Of a stretch of DNA of 64,000 bases, positions 51,096 to 62,257 are shown one piece after another. Made by a program: the position numbers and the translations under genes. This DNA is from Halichondria panicea. Taxonomy: Eukaryota > Porifera > Demospongiae > Suberitida > Halichondriidae. The stretch is from the NCBI RefSeq assembly GCF_963675165.1, contig NC_087383.1:372001-436000 (forward strand). Direction: 5' to 3'. The notes under the pieces are model-generated. The model saw nothing but the letters and a program-made list of their open reading frames with translations, was not told the origin of the DNA and ran no database searches. The first letter of the stretch is position 1; the number at the start of each line of letters is the position of its first letter.

Positions 51096-52268
51096 CTATA
51101 ATTTGCCTATAGTTCCAGACAGTTTAGTTTGGTGCAGCTCCAGCTGTTTCATAAACCCGAGGTTGGGGTACACTTTAGGTCTTTTCTGGCTCACATGAGT
51201 ACCGGCAGTTTCCAGGGACCATCCACGTCTGTATATAAGAAAGCACATTATTACACATGTACATAATAGCTGTAATGCTACAATTTAACTATTACCGTAT
51301 ATCTGATTTTCGATATTTTCGAGGATTAACCCAGACAAACGAAAATTTAGTGCCTTGAAAATTGAGTATTGAACCTCTCTATTGTAGGGGTGTGGTCCAC
51401 TATCCTTGAAAATAAATTTCTCAAAATATTTAGTTTGGGCAATCCAAGAAAATATAGTTCCTTGAAAATAACCCGCTATACGGTACCGGTACTTGATAGC
51501 TCACAGTTGCATGAGATAAGCGATGACAACAGTGGCAGAGCGACTCACACCAGCCACACAGTGCACCAACACTTTGGCCCTCCGTCTTCTCGCTTCCTCA
51601 AGGAAGGTCCAGGTATCGTCAAAATGTTGAGAGAGATTGTAGCCAGGCATGTCCCCAGCACTAACCCTCAGACATCTAGTGTGTGTGTGTGTGTGTGCAG
51701 GTATTATAGCTATTAACGGCTGGGACTCCGCTAATGGGTTATGACATAATCTATGGTACACCTTTTTTTACTTACCATTATACGTCTATATTTCTACTGG
51801 TTGTATTAAAAATGCAGTGTACACGTGCATGTGAAAGGTACGACCGTACTGATTGATCTACAGCTACTACATAGTATACCACACCTGTAGGCAGGGCCGT
51901 ACACCTCCTCAGTCATGTTGCATAGAGGTTCCCCGGCCGCCATGTTGAGTACAAATGTCACTCCCTTGATCTCCAGAGTCAGCAGGTCCGAGGCATGCTC
52001 TGCATTGCCCACGTAAATGGAAAACCCTGTCTCATCAGAGTACACTTCAGCGGGGCTCTGTGCACATGCAGGGGTGACAATGACTGGCTGGCAAAGAAGT
52101 ATGACTCAGCACTAGTCACAAGTATGTGTGCTAGGGCTAGCCCCTCACCTCATCACGAATTAGAGTCTTCCAGTCCTTGCTCTCCTTGTCAAATAGTTTG
52201 GTACGCAGCTTGGCTAGTCTCCTCTCTTCTTTGTCTGTCAATACCGGCGCCCTCAAGAGAACAGACAT
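51096..52268 (-). CDS. Atypical dual-specificity protein phosphatase, 4 exons
   Basis: Minus-strand exons 52149-52268, 51885-52057, 51505-51675 and 51096-51228; 198 aa, phases agree. The start is MSVLLRAPVL, after which a Lys/Arg/Glu-rich helix precedes the catalytic domain (SIYVGNAEHASD, VTFVLNMAAGEP). The P-loop is HCVAGVSRSATVV, with catalytic Cys, Arg and the DSP-type Ser; YLMQLRGWS and RPKVYPNLGFMKQLELHQ finish the fold as in DUSP14/19/22-type enzymes. The general-acid loop reads RVSAGDMPGYNLSQHF with its Asp present. No MAPK-binding rhodanese domain, hence 'atypical'. The substrate cannot be told. A MITE-like element lies in the last intron; (CA)n on the sense strand leads into exon 51505-51675. 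Confidence 0.9.
51293..51485. mobile_element. MITE-like element, TACCGTATA ends
   Basis: About 193 bp in the last phosphatase intron: the left end TACCGTATATCTGATTTTCG with TTTTCGAGG, the right end CCTTGAAAATAACCCGC then TATACGGTA. The right end resembles that of the 27011-27206 element. Outer TA fits a TA target site. Confidence 0.75.
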
Positions 52269-52409
52269 CACTGAAAATGTTTAATATGCTTTGTGTACCG
52301 TTTAATTCAGTAAAGGGAAATTCCCTCTGTGAGGGGAAATCCCTTCTTAACAGGTCTGTGGTCAAATGCTTGTATCAACAAAAAGAAATTAGCACATGGA
52401 TTCAGGAAG
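52269..52409. promoter_or_regulatory. Shared upstream region of phosphatase and F-box genes
   Basis: 141 bp between divergent ATGs. A small inverted pair is visible (gggaaattccctctgtgaggggaaatccctt at 52315-52345). A bidirectional promoter is inferred from spacing alone. Confidence 0.45.
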
Positions 52410-54056
52410 ATGGGGGACACTCAAAGCTCTCCCCAGATCACTGATACCAGCCATCTAACTGAAGAGTTCAGTCCCCTAAACAGCCCTACCAAGATCCATG
52501 CCCTACTGGAGATGGTCAAGATATGCAGCTACCAAGAGCAGCTCGAGTTCCACGAGAAATTAAACGCTTTCCTCCACAAGGACTTCATCACTCATCTGTC
52601 TTCAGACCTCTCTACTGAGATCATCTCCTACCTGCCTATGGAGGACGTCATCACCTGCCTGTATGTGAGCAAGAGCTGGTACAAGATTGTGAGCGGATGC
52701 ACTCTCTACTGGGCACAGAAATCCCAAGCCCTCGGAATGACCGACACGTTTATTAGCTCTAGATTATCTGACCCCAGTTGCAAGCTTCACGCGCTCTGTA
52801 TAGCCTCACAGAACCATCAGCGCTACATGAAACACCTAGTACCTCGATGTTATTCAATCTCTGTGAACCCAACTGAAATTGGCTACTCTTTTCGCTATGC
52901 TGGTAATGGAGTATCACTAATTTATGAGGAGACAGCTTCCCACGCACAAGTCATCATCGAGAGCATGAATTCGTCCCAATCAGCTATGCAGATAGCTTCC
53001 TTTGATGTCCCTCCCTTCCAAGGCCGTATTATGTGGGCCTCCGCTTCGTCTGATTACTTACTCTGGAAGCAAGTGAATGGAACGTGGTGTGGCTGCCTTA
53101 CCAAGGGTCTGTTACCAGAGTTGGATGTTTGGGAGGACGAGCCAATGTCTCAAGGCTCTCACAATATCTCCTTCTGCTCTAAATGCCATGCGGTGGCTGT
53201 CATGTCTCAGGCTGAGGACGACTGTGAAGTATGGGATCTCCAAGTGATTAAACTGTACAACGAGACCCGTGGTGCTAATGCACTCAGGAAGATGGTCTAC
53301 CCCATACCACTGGAGGGGCTTAAACAACTGTCGCAGAACAAGCGATACTTTCTCGGTGGTGAAGTTACTCTATTGCCGGCATCTTTGGAGGTGGACAGCT
53401 CAGGATTCTGCCAAACACACTCCGTTCTGCTACAGATTGATTCAAGTCTGGCCATTCACAAGTTGAAGATGATCGATGAAATGGACAATTCTCTTGTACT
53501 CTCTCAGCTACTGCCAAACTCACTGCTCTCAAAACCTCTCAAAGTATTCTCTCCCAAGCAGTCTGATCAACCACTCAGTTTAATGGATTTCTCTGCCTCG
53601 AAAAATCAATCGTGTTTTTGCCTCTCTGCTGATTTGCAACGAGTTGCTATGATACACGAGGGCTATCTGAACGTCTGGAATCTGGCGTCGTTTGAAATGG
53701 AGAATTTTGTGGACCTTTCTCCATTGGATTTGCCCACTGACAGCAAGGTGATGGCGGTAGGCAGTGTGTACACAGTGATAGCCAGTAACTCTAAAGGTCA
53801 ATGTATTGTTGTTCTCACAACTACTGGGGAAATTATTCTTCAAAACTTCATGTCTGCCGAATCAAGTTGGAAACATACCTTTGAATATTACGCCCCGCTG
53901 AATCAAGATTGGCTAGACAGTTTTGTTTATTTCGATTTCTTGCCCCTCGGCTTAGTGATGGAGAGTAAATGTGTAAAGGATAAAGAAGAGACGGAGTTGA
54001 CAGCTATGGTGGGTGTGAGGAGGAGAGAGACAACAGCCATTGACTCTATAGTGTAG
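52410..54056 (+). CDS. F-box protein, intronless
   Basis: Single exon, 548 aa, starting at the only in-frame ATG before the domain (MGDTQSSPQ). An F-box lies at about residues 62-105: LSTEIISYLPMEDVITCLYV then SKSWYKIVSGCTLYW, the SKP1-binding helix pattern (L-P at start, C-x-x-V-S-K-x-W). The remaining 440 residues have weak periodic hydrophobic/Trp strands (MWASASSDYLLWKQVNGTW, VAMIHEGYLNVWNLAS, TVIASNSKGQCIVVLTTTG) that suggest a beta-propeller-like substrate-binding domain (inference; no clear WD40 GH/WD pairs). It would act as the substrate receptor of an SCF ubiquitin ligase. No specific F-box family recognised. Convergent with the coiled-coil gene, 267 bp between stop codons. Confidence 0.83.
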   Translation: MGDTQSSPQITDTSHLTEEFSPLNSPTKIHALLEMVKICSYQEQLEFHEKLNAFLHKDFITHLSSDLSTEIISYLPMEDVITCLYVSKSWYKIVSGCTLYWAQKSQALGMTDTFISSRLSDPSCKLHALCIASQNHQRYMKHLVPRCYSISVNPTEIGYSFRYAGNGVSLIYEETASHAQVIIESMNSSQSAMQIASFDVPPFQGRIMWASASSDYLLWKQVNGTWCGCLTKGLLPELDVWEDEPMSQGSHNISFCSKCHAVAVMSQAEDDCEVWDLQVIKLYNETRGANALRKMVYPIPLEGLKQLSQNKRYFLGGEVTLLPASLEVDSSGFCQTHSVLLQIDSSLAIHKLKMIDEMDNSLVLSQLLPNSLLSKPLKVFSPKQSDQPLSLMDFSASKNQSCFCLSADLQRVAMIHEGYLNVWNLASFEMENFVDLSPLDLPTDSKVMAVGSVYTVIASNSKGQCIVVLTTTGEIILQNFMSAESSWKHTFEYYAPLNQDWLDSFVYFDFLPLGLVMESKCVKDKEETELTAMVGVRRRETTAIDSIV

Positions 54057-54323
54057 CTATCGTGTGTGCGTGTGCATGTGTACTCTATAGTACAGTGTAG
54101 CCACCGTGCGTGTGTATGTACTGCGGTTAATTGTGTGTACGTACATGTACTTGTATTGTTTGTGTAATCATGTTATCAAAGATGTAATCAGCAAATAATT
54201 TTTATATAATTTATGCAGATGAGATAAATTTGTGATACGATAAAAGTCAACACATGTAGAGTTGATACATTTATTTTGTTTGATTAGTTTTAAAAACTGG
54301 ATATCGCATCAGTAGTAAAAGTT

Positions 54324-55683
54324 CTAATCTCGGAGTTTTTGCTTGAGGTCTCTGATATTCAGCTGCAATCTCTCAGCTTCTCTGGCCAGTTGCCTTTGTC
54401 TGGACTGGGCCTCACTAGTTTGCCTCTGTAATCGTGTCAACTGGGCACCTCGACGCTTCTGTGTGCAAGGAGGGGATGGGGGTGAACATGAGGGGATGGG
54501 TGAACATGAGGGGATGGGGTGAACACGAGGGGATGGGGTGGGGGGAATGTTCTTACTTTTTTCATTTCAATATCTCTTCTCAGTTGCTGCCTGCGTTCTT
54601 TGTACTCTTCAATCTATATATAAAATACAAAATTTCAATTGAACTCCATGATAGTAACGAAGTCTCACCATCTTCTTCTTTTCTTTACTCTCCTCCTCCG
54701 CTCCAGCCAATGAGACTAGAGCACTGTCTATCTGCTCCTGTATTAATCTTAGCTTTTCTCCACTCAGTAGTTGGAGCCCCTCTCCCTGCATGTACTCACG
54801 CCCTGCATGGAAGCGGGAGCAAGAAGACAAGTTAAAAGTTAAAAGTTAGATATAGATATAGATACGATGATGTGATTCTAGCTTACTATTATATATGTAT
54901 GTGTATTGTAGATCTCACGTTTCTCTTTGAGTGTCTGAAGGCAACTCTTCAATTTCTCCACTTCTTGGTAGATAGGTAGTGAGCTCTCCATTTCTCTGGT
55001 CCTAGCCGCGTGTGTACTCATCTTCTCACGATAAACCAGTGCCTGCTCCTGCACTCTCTGAGTCTTGTCGACAGCTCTCATCAGTCTCAGCTCGTTCTGA
55101 TGCTTCTCTGCGAGTAGTTCTTCAATCTCTTTCTCCAGGCTGGTACAATCATCTTTCAAACCGACACAGTTTCCTTCAGACAGACAGATCTCTCTAGTAA
55201 CACTGCATAGCTCCCGCTCCTCAGAATCAAATATTGCCTTTTCTGCAACGTACGAAGTGGACACAGTGAAATGAAAGATATACTAGTAGCGCAGTACATG
55301 AACAATGCTCACTCACCTTTGGCCAGCGTGTCTTCCAGTTGAGAGAGTGATTCTTTCCTCCTCTGCAGCTCATCAAGCTGTGAGCTCTGTGCTGCCATTA
55401 GCTCTTCTGCAAGGCATGGCAGGCTCCCCTCTGCACACTGCAAGTGCTCTACAATACTAGGTAGCGGCAGCTGCTGTTTACAGGGCTCTGGTACATGCAA
55501 CAGCAGAGGAAGTTGGTTTCTCCATGTTGCAGCAATATCTATATCTGCAGTCTGTGGCTCATGTGCAACCCCAGCAGGCGTGTCAGGGCAAGTTTGAGAG
55601 CAGTCTATAGCATCTGTGGATCTTCTTAGGGTCTTAAACTCTTCTAGGAGGCTTTCAAAGCTCTGACTAGTGAACATAGCCAT
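54324..55683 (-). CDS. Coiled-coil protein of unknown function, 5 exons
   Basis: Minus-strand exons 55317-55683, 54919-55242, 54669-54802, 54557-54613 and 54324-54458; phases agree, 338 aa. The start is MAMFTSQSFESLLEEFKTLR. After a Cys/Pro-containing segment of about 60 residues, nearly the entire protein is charged heptad-like helix (SQLDELQRRKESLSQLEDTL, SLEKEIEELLAEKHQNELRL, IEEYKERRQQLRRDIEMKK) ending AERLQLNIRDLKQKLRD. No other domain is visible. Such proteins are often centrosomal, ciliary or spindle components; I cannot say which. The 54475-54540 intron segment is a minisatellite of about 19 bp (gaggggatgggtgaacat), four copies. The start codon is 230 bp from the CCT3 stop, same strand. 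Confidence 0.75.
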
Positions 55684-55913
55684 CTTGCACAAATTCAGTT
55701 GAGTTGCCTTGGATTCATTTAGTTTTCAGGTTCTTTGTATGACCGACCACCTATACCAGTTACTGATTTGTGTGGTTTAACCTCGAGGTAATACCAAATA
55801 CAAGATTTTGTTACCACACAATTTCGATGATAGATATATAGATAATACAGTCAAGCAGCATACACATGGACATAATGATATCCTAATAACAACGTCTACT
55901 AGTTTGTGTTCGT

Positions 55914-58900
55914 CTACTCAGGTGCTCCCTCTGCAGCTCCGCCCTTCTTGCTGCCGGACACAATGTCATCTATACGCAGCAGCAGAATAGCCGTCTACAC
56001 AGAGAGAAAGAGCAATAATGACCTTAATTATTAAACATTAACATGTAAAAAAAGTTTCAACAACAGTGATCTAGGATAAAAATATTAACATAGCTGTACA
56101 CATCACACACCTCAATGGCAGTCTTGTAGGTCTGTATCTTGACAGCCAGAGGGTCCCACACTCCCAGTTCCTTCATGTCTGCCAGTACACCTCTGTCACC
56201 GTCCACTCCCCATGTTGAGTACTCCTCAGCTGCATGCTTTGCCTGAGGGGAGGGGAGGGGTTACAATACTACATTGGGGATTGATAGCCAGAAACTCACA
56301 CTCTATGCAAAATGACTTCAATTACTACTAAACCTAACACGCATACGTACGCACATCAACCAGTGACTCTACACAGCCTATATAGTGAGGTATACACACC
56401 ACAGACACACAGGAGGGGGTGGTCTTACCCTGAGGGCAGTGAGTACTCTGATGGTGTTGGCCCCACAGTTCTGCAGGAGGGTCCGGGGGATGACCTCTAG
56501 AGCACGACTAACAGCACGATACGGCCATTGTTGAACGCCTGCTACACTCTTAGCCTTCTCATTGAGGGCCTGTGCCAAAGCCATCTCTGTAGCCCCACCC
56601 CCTGGAACAAGGGATGGATCCAGCATCACGTTGCGGGCCACTTGCATAGCATCCTGGAGGTTTCGATCCACCTGAAAGAAAGAGCACCAAGTCAGCTCTG
56701 AAAACAGGCCCATTTCGAACAATTTGGACCCGAAGTAAATTGCTAATTTAAACACACCATATTGTAGCACTACCAAACACCTACTAAATGCATCTTTTAG
56801 TTTTGCTATCAGACGTTCCTAACTCAAGTTATGGCCTCTCAAAGTTAGCTCTGAAAATAGGCCCATTTCAGAAAAAACACCCACGCTTTTTTTCCAGAAA
56901 ATGGACAATTTGGACCAGAGAAAAATTGCTGATTTAAGCACAACATTTTGTAGCAATACCAAACAGCTACCAAATGCATCATTTAGTTTTGATATCAGAC
57001 GTTCCTAACTCAAGTTATGGCCTCTCAAAGTTAGCTACGAAAATAGGCCCATTTCAGAAAAAACACCCACTTATAGCCCACGCTTTTTTCCAGAAAATGG
57101 ACAATTTGGACCAGAAAAAAAATTACTGATTTAAGCACACCATTTTTTAGCACTACCAAACAGCTACTAAATGCATCTTTTAGTTTTGATATCGGACCTT
57201 CCTTACTCAAGTTATGGCCTCTCAAAGTTAGCTCAGAAAATAGGCCCATTTCAGAAAAAACACCCACTTATATAGCCCACGCTTTTTTCCAGAAAATGGA
57301 CAATTTGGACCAGAAAAAAATTACTGATTTAAGCACACCATTTTTTAGCACTACCAAACAGCTACTAAATGCATCTTTTAGTTTTGATATCGGACCTTCC
57401 TTACTCAAGTTATGGCTTCTCAAAGTTAGCTCAGAAAATAGGCCCATTTCAGAAAAAACACCCACTTATATAGCCCACGCTTTTTTCCAGAAAATGGACA
57501 ATTTGGACCAGAAAAAAATTACTGATTTAAGCACACCATTTTTTAGCACTACCAAACACCTACTAAATGCATCTTTTAGTTTTGATATCGGACCTTCCTT
57601 ACTCAAGTTATGGCCTCTCAAAGTTAGCTACGAAAATAGGCCCATTTCAGAAAAAACACCCACTTCTATAGCCCACGCTTTTTTCCAGAAAATGGACAAT
57701 TTGGACCAGAGAAAAGTTGCTGATTTAAGCACAACATTTTGTAGCACAATCAAACACCTACTAAATGCATCATTTAGTTTTGATATCGAACCTTCCTAAC
57801 TCAAATTATGGCCTCTTCAAAATTAGCTACGAAAATAAGGTAATTAGAGGGAAGGCTGACCTCGTGCAGTATGTCCTTGCTGGCCCCCCTCAAGACGATG
57901 GTGCAAGCCTTGGGGTCCTTGCACTCTACCAGGTAGGTGAAGTACTCATCACCTATCTTACGGATCTCAAACAAGCCACACCCAGTGCCGATGTCCGACT
58001 CCTTCACCTCATCAGTGCGGCTGCATATGGTACCACCACACGCCCTGAGGGGAGATTGCAAGTGATAACATTGTTATTAGAGTCATAACTATAACACAAT
58101 GGTATGGCAGTGCTTATTATAAGGATTTAGAATTGAAAGGACATAATGTCCTACCATATATATACTCTGATGGCCTGACATAATTATGGCTAGGGATCTG
58201 TGGAGCCATCATTAAAATGTTTTTTCCTTGAGTGACTCAACAAGATGGTTCTTCTATGCTGCTTGTCACAGTCTTTATAATCATACAGACAACACATTGT
58301 TAGGATTAGAGGTACACTCACCGTGCTACTCTGTTGTTGTCAGACTTCTTAAGACGACGGATTGCAGTAATGTTGTTCTTCATTAGATAGTGCTGGGCAA
58401 GGTCTGTAGTGAGGGTTTAATAGTCAATGCATGAAGGGAGGGGGGGTCAATAGTGCAAGAGACTTGTAGTTTACCTGACACTCCCTTCTCTGTGAACACA
58501 AGGTCAGGCTTGAGAGTGATGATATCCTCACACATCTTCTGAACTTGTTCCTCCTCAATCTGGAGCAGTCGCGTGAAGTCCATCTCTGCCGATACCTCGA
58601 TATTAGTCTATAGAGATAGAGGGAGGTCACTAGCACACACACATAGAGGGGTGTGGTCTCACCATGCTCTCCCCTTTCTTGTACTCGAGGGAGCAATCCA
58701 ACAACACAATACGAGGATTCTCAATACGCCTGGGGACATGTTATTATCACAGTGATCTCAGCAAACACACAATTATACTGAAAAACAATAACTACATACT
58801 CCAGGCTAAATTCAAACACTTCTCTTACCGCCTCATCTTGGGATGCGTGACGTCCTTGTTGAGCATGACTCCACGGAGGACCTCGGACTCTTCAATACTA

Positions 58901-59963
58901 CCCCCGGGTATCTTCTCCACTCGGGCATACCTCTTGATGTCTATCTCCCTCCGCCCACCTTCTTCTAGTGTCACTGTCTGCACAGCACGGATAGCCATCT
59001 CACACGCCATGTTAGACCTGCAGGGGTGTGGTAGGCAACTAGCATAATTTTCTTCAGACTTACCATTTCTTGATGAACTTTGTACCAATCGTGCTTTTGA
59101 TGATCTTCATCATCTCCTCTTTGTTGTTGACGTCCACGCTTGTCCTGTAGTGAAACCACACTCATCAACCACGCCCGCATATATATACATATATACTTAC
59201 GATATTTTTTCTTTTGTGATAGTGACAATATCATCGAGTGCCTGTCGATATGCTCTGATGATTACCGTGGGATGCATCTGTTGTTCTAGAAACTGCTCAG
59301 CAGCTGACAACATCTCACCAGCTATACAGAACTAGCTAATATAACCACACCCACACACAGTGTGTACACACGTACCCATTATGATGACAGAGGTGGTGCC
59401 ATCTCCCACCTCCTCGTCTTGTGTCCGACTGATCTCTATCATGGACTTGGCCGCTGGGTGCTGTACTTGTATCTGTAGTGGGTGGGGTTATTGTGTACTG
59501 TTTAGTACACTAGAGTATAGTTCTAACCTCTCGAAGGATGGCGTTCCCATCGTTGGTCATGACGATGCCTCCCATTGGATCCATCAACATTTTGAGCATG
59601 GCCCGGGGGCCTAGACACGTACGAATTACATCAGCTATTGCCTGAGGGGGAGGGGGTGGGCCTGAATCATGTGGTGGAGTTATACGTTATGTGTACCTTA
59701 GCAGCCTGGATGTTACTGAGTTGGGCCTTTCTGCCCGTTTCTCTTTTTGTATTAGCATCTGTAATTATACAGAGCTTGATAATTTTACAAACGTGTGTGG
59801 TGGGTAGCTATACAGTACAGAGCATATTTCATTGACCCCTGAACCCTAACAGGCTTTAAGCACAGTGTATAGGAGCTTATTATACAGGCAGACCCCTCAC
59901 GCACACATAGAGTACATGCAGGCACTCACTGAGGACGAGAATGGGGGCTCCGTACATCGACAT
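55914..59963 (-). CDS. CCT3: T-complex protein 1 subunit gamma (CCT3), 14 exons
   Basis: Minus-strand exons 59930-59963, 59697-59758, 59528-59641, 59376-59472, 59201-59321, 59064-59144, 58829-59017, 58663-58729, 58475-58607, 58322-58403, 57861-58044, 56429-56671, 56111-56242 and 55914-55994. Phases all agree; 539 aa (human 545). It is one of eight subunits of the cytosolic chaperonin that folds actin and tubulin. Landmarks in order: APILVLS near the N-terminus, MDPMGGIVMTNDGNAILREI, EVGDGTTSVI (ATP-binding), EIDIKRYARVEKIPGG (gamma-specific), IVLLDCSLEYKKGES, DDIVSGSKKGG at the C-terminus, and LDPSLVPGGGATEMALAQ. The start MSMYGAP was chosen because the family begins with a short segment before APVLVLS. 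One intron (56672-57860) is almost wholly a satellite array. Head-to-head with RPL36. Confidence 0.97.
56690..57840 (-). repeat. ~198-bp satellite, six copies, filling a CCT3 intron
   Basis: On plus, CTCAAGTTATGGCC-type words recur at about 56823, 57009, 57206, 57404, 57602 and 57800 (CTCAAATTATGG in the last), so the period is 186 then 197-198 bp. The inner copies are nearly identical. The array ends about 20-30 bp from both splice sites of the 1189-bp intron. Relative to CCT3 transcription it has the same orientation as the CSPG4-intron array. Confidence 0.95.
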
Positions 59964-60173
59964 TACAGCAGCTAGCTCCTCAAGACTTCTCACCACGTGG
60001 CTACAGTATGAAATCTGACGCATGCGCAATAGCAATTTCTTTTCCACATGGTCTCTGAGGATAGTGAAGTAAGTCAACTTTTGTATCAATTCTGCTCTCC
60101 TAAATCTCCATTGCATTCAAAAATTGACTATGAACATTCATTTGATGTATTCCTCCTTTTTTCTGCAGTAGCC
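59964..60173. promoter_or_regulatory. Shared CCT3 / RPL36 upstream region with NRF1-like site
   Basis: 210 bp between divergent ATGs. CGCATGCGCA at 60019-60028 matches 10 of 12 positions of the NRF1 consensus. A pyrimidine tract (TTTCTTTTCC, 60036-60045) could be the 5'-TOP start of RPL36, followed by a possible donor near 60069 and the acceptor TTTTCTGCAG at 60168, i.e. an intron in the 5' UTR. Confidence 0.5.
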
Positions 60174-60707
60174 ATGGCTCCGCAGTTCGAAATGGCAGTA
60201 GGGCTCAAGAAAGGCCACAAGGTCACCAAGGTTCCACAGAAACCAAGACCTTCCCGGAGACGAGGGGTGAGTAATGTTAGCGAGGAGATTACTATAATCA
60301 GGTTTAATCATGGCGAACCGTTGTTCGGCTAAAATGCTGTACAGTATTTTAATATCGTTATAATTATTATTGTACATACTGGACTATTGTGTTTAATATG
60401 TCCGTTCCATTGCAGTTTCTGAGCAAACGTGTCAAGTTTGTACGTGACCTTGTGCGTGAGGTGTGTGGTCAGGCTCCCTACGAGAAGAGACTAATTGAGC
60501 TGCTCAAAGTGCAGAGAGATAAGAGAGCACTCAAGTTTGCCAAGAAAAGGGTAAGTGGGTGTGGTCTAGTAGTGTGGTTTTATTCATACTGCATTATTGA
60601 CGTCTTTGCCTCACACACAGTTGGGAGGTCACCGTAGAGGCAAGAAAAAGCGAGAGGAAATGCAGAAGTTGCTGCAAGCCATGAGAAAAGCACAGCAAGC
60701 TTCCTAA
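60174..60707 (+). CDS. RPL36: 60S ribosomal protein L36 (eL36), 3 coding exons
   Basis: Exons 60174-60266, 60416-60550 and 60621-60707; 104 aa (human 105). It begins [19 protein letters not shown] and contains [48 protein letters not shown] and a basic C-terminus [17 protein letters not shown], all typical of eL36 of the large ribosomal subunit. The start context is good (gccATGG). The 5' exon is probably non-coding (see the shared promoter). A short CA stretch precedes the last acceptor. Confidence 0.97.
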
Positions 60708-61618
60708 CTCTTTAATAGTATGTTATGATTTTGTTTGTGCAAATTTCTCTTTCAATGTTTTAAAAAAAGTCTTTTGCCACTGTATTTCGCAGTGTTGTGT
60801 TGGGAAACAGAGGAGGTACGACACGAGTGCCTCGATTAGTCTAGGTCACAAAATTCAGCAGTTTGCATGTGACTTAATTAACTCAATTTTAGCCTAATCG
60901 AGGTACCGTATTTACTTGATTAAACGCCCATGGTAAAAGCTCTTCTTTGTCAATAAACGCCCATCTCGTTTACCTTTGCAGACTTCGATATGAAATAAAC
61001 GCCCGGGCGTTTAATCAAGTAAATACAGTACTCTTGTTGCATGTCTGAGCAAATATATGGCATATTGCACAGTGAAGCCATGCAGGTACATCAAAGCTAA
61101 CAAGTTACCGCCAGAAAGCTTGGACGAAAGTTCTTTTATATTGTTCCTACAACTCACTTTTTTGTGGTATCAAAGTAAGGAATACAGAATGCAAAAATTA
61201 ATGCTACTATGCTTCTCCCACGCAACAAATCGGTTATTGCATAATCACTCGTGCAATATGCCTGATATTGGCTCAGTAGTAATTATTGGTCGAGGGCCGT
61301 AGCTTTCTCCATTCATATGTAGTGTATACCTAGCTGGGCAGAGCCTGGCCAACCATTTTGACGAGTGGCTGGGGGCCGTGCCTGCACTGTGGAGTGCAAC
61401 CGATCAGATTGCAGTATTTTTCTAAGATAATGATATTCATGACTCCATTGTAGTGCTTACAGAGCAGTATTGCATTACAGTGGTAAAAATCCTAGATAGG
61501 AGTGTCCCAACAAGATCGGGTTCCACCCAGCTCTATAATTTTCACAATTCGTTAGTAATAATTTATGCATGTCATTATTACAACCAGTATATAGTAAGGT
61601 GGTGCCAAAAATCGTCCT
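60708..61618. other. Intergenic region with a MITE-like element
   Basis: It holds the RPL36 3' flank and the inverted-repeat element at 60904-61030. Open frames such as 61057-61302 are short and lack family features; I do not support them as genes. Confidence 0.5.
60904..61030. mobile_element. Short MITE, 26-bp terminal inverted repeats
   Basis: 127 bp. The left end TACCGTATTTACTTGATTAA plus ACGCCC is mirrored at the right end with one mismatch (TACTGTA). Internal AATAAACGCCC words repeat the arm. Outer TA fits a TA target duplication. Confidence 0.88.
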
Positions 61619-62257
61619 CTATGTGTGCAAACATATACGTAAATAATAATGATTGTCCAAGTCCCCTGTGATGTGTCCGGCCTTCTCACCAAGAATAGCA
61701 ACTATGTGGCAGCAAATTTGTTCACGTTTAGTGCAATCCTTGAGTATTTCACGATCCCATGCGTCATCAACAAATAGTATTAGTGTCCTCTGGTGTTCGT
61801 CATCCCGGGCAGTAGGTAGTACAGGCCGTAGTTCTTCTGGCGATCTTGTACGATATTGAAAATATTGCTTTAAGTCTCTTCTGTATTCTTCTACTTCAGA
61901 CCCAGTGTAGTTCAGATGCTTACCAAGGTCCTTTAAGAATGTTTCGTCAAGCCAGGTAAAATTGGCACTGACACGTAAGAAGAAATCATTGACAGATCGA
62001 ATATCTTGGAAATAGATCAAAAGAGAATTCGGGATTATTATTTGCACAATTTCCTTGAGCTCGTCTACAGTAAGTTTTTCAATTATAGATTTAAATTTAG
62101 ATATTAGAATGTCAAACTTGCGCTGAATATCCCTTGTATCGTTGTTAGCTTCACTGGTATTGAGAGGGTAATTTATGTATCTAGCTTCATAGCAGCTACT
62201 CCATGGATTAGTAGCTAGTCTAGATGCACTACTATCTTCTGCTTGTTTTACTTCCAT
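61619..62257 (-). CDS. Uncharacterised 212-aa protein, single exon
   Basis: Continuous frame from ATG (MEVKQAEDSS) to stop. From about residue 45 to 135 it is helical: IQRKFDILISKFKSIIEKL, then FFLRVSANFTWLDETFLKDL and GSEVEEYRRDLKQYFQYR. The second block (aromatic-Trp-Leu, leucines, acidic then Y-x-x-x-L-x-x-Y/F) resembles an unnamed helical domain that I recall from large sponge and cnidarian innate-immunity-like proteins; this is memory, not a search. The C-terminal part has TLILFVDDAWDRE. The gene is head-to-head (282 bp) with the 62540 gene. It may be a lineage-specific signalling adaptor; it could also be a fragment of a longer gene continuing to the left. Confidence 0.6.
   Translation of the reverse strand: MEVKQAEDSSASRLATNPWSSCYEARYINYPLNTSEANNDTRDIQRKFDILISKFKSIIEKLTVDELKEIVQIIIPNSLLIYFQDIRSVNDFFLRVSANFTWLDETFLKDLGKHLNYTGSEVEEYRRDLKQYFQYRTRSPEELRPVLPTARDDEHQRTLILFVDDAWDREILKDCTKREQICCHIVAILGEKAGHITGDLDNHYYLRICLHT

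Noticed and set aside
52329-52409. Upstream extension of the F-box frame
   Set aside because: It would need a GTG start; the first in-frame ATG is at 52410.
57296-57799. 167-aa frame with repeated KKITDLSTPFFSTTK
   Set aside because: It is the CCT3-intron satellite read on the antisense strand; the period of 198 bp is a multiple of three and keeps the frame open.
61057-61302. 81-aa frame MAYCTVKPCRYIK...
   Set aside because: No homology signal, no splice partner and AT-rich surroundings.
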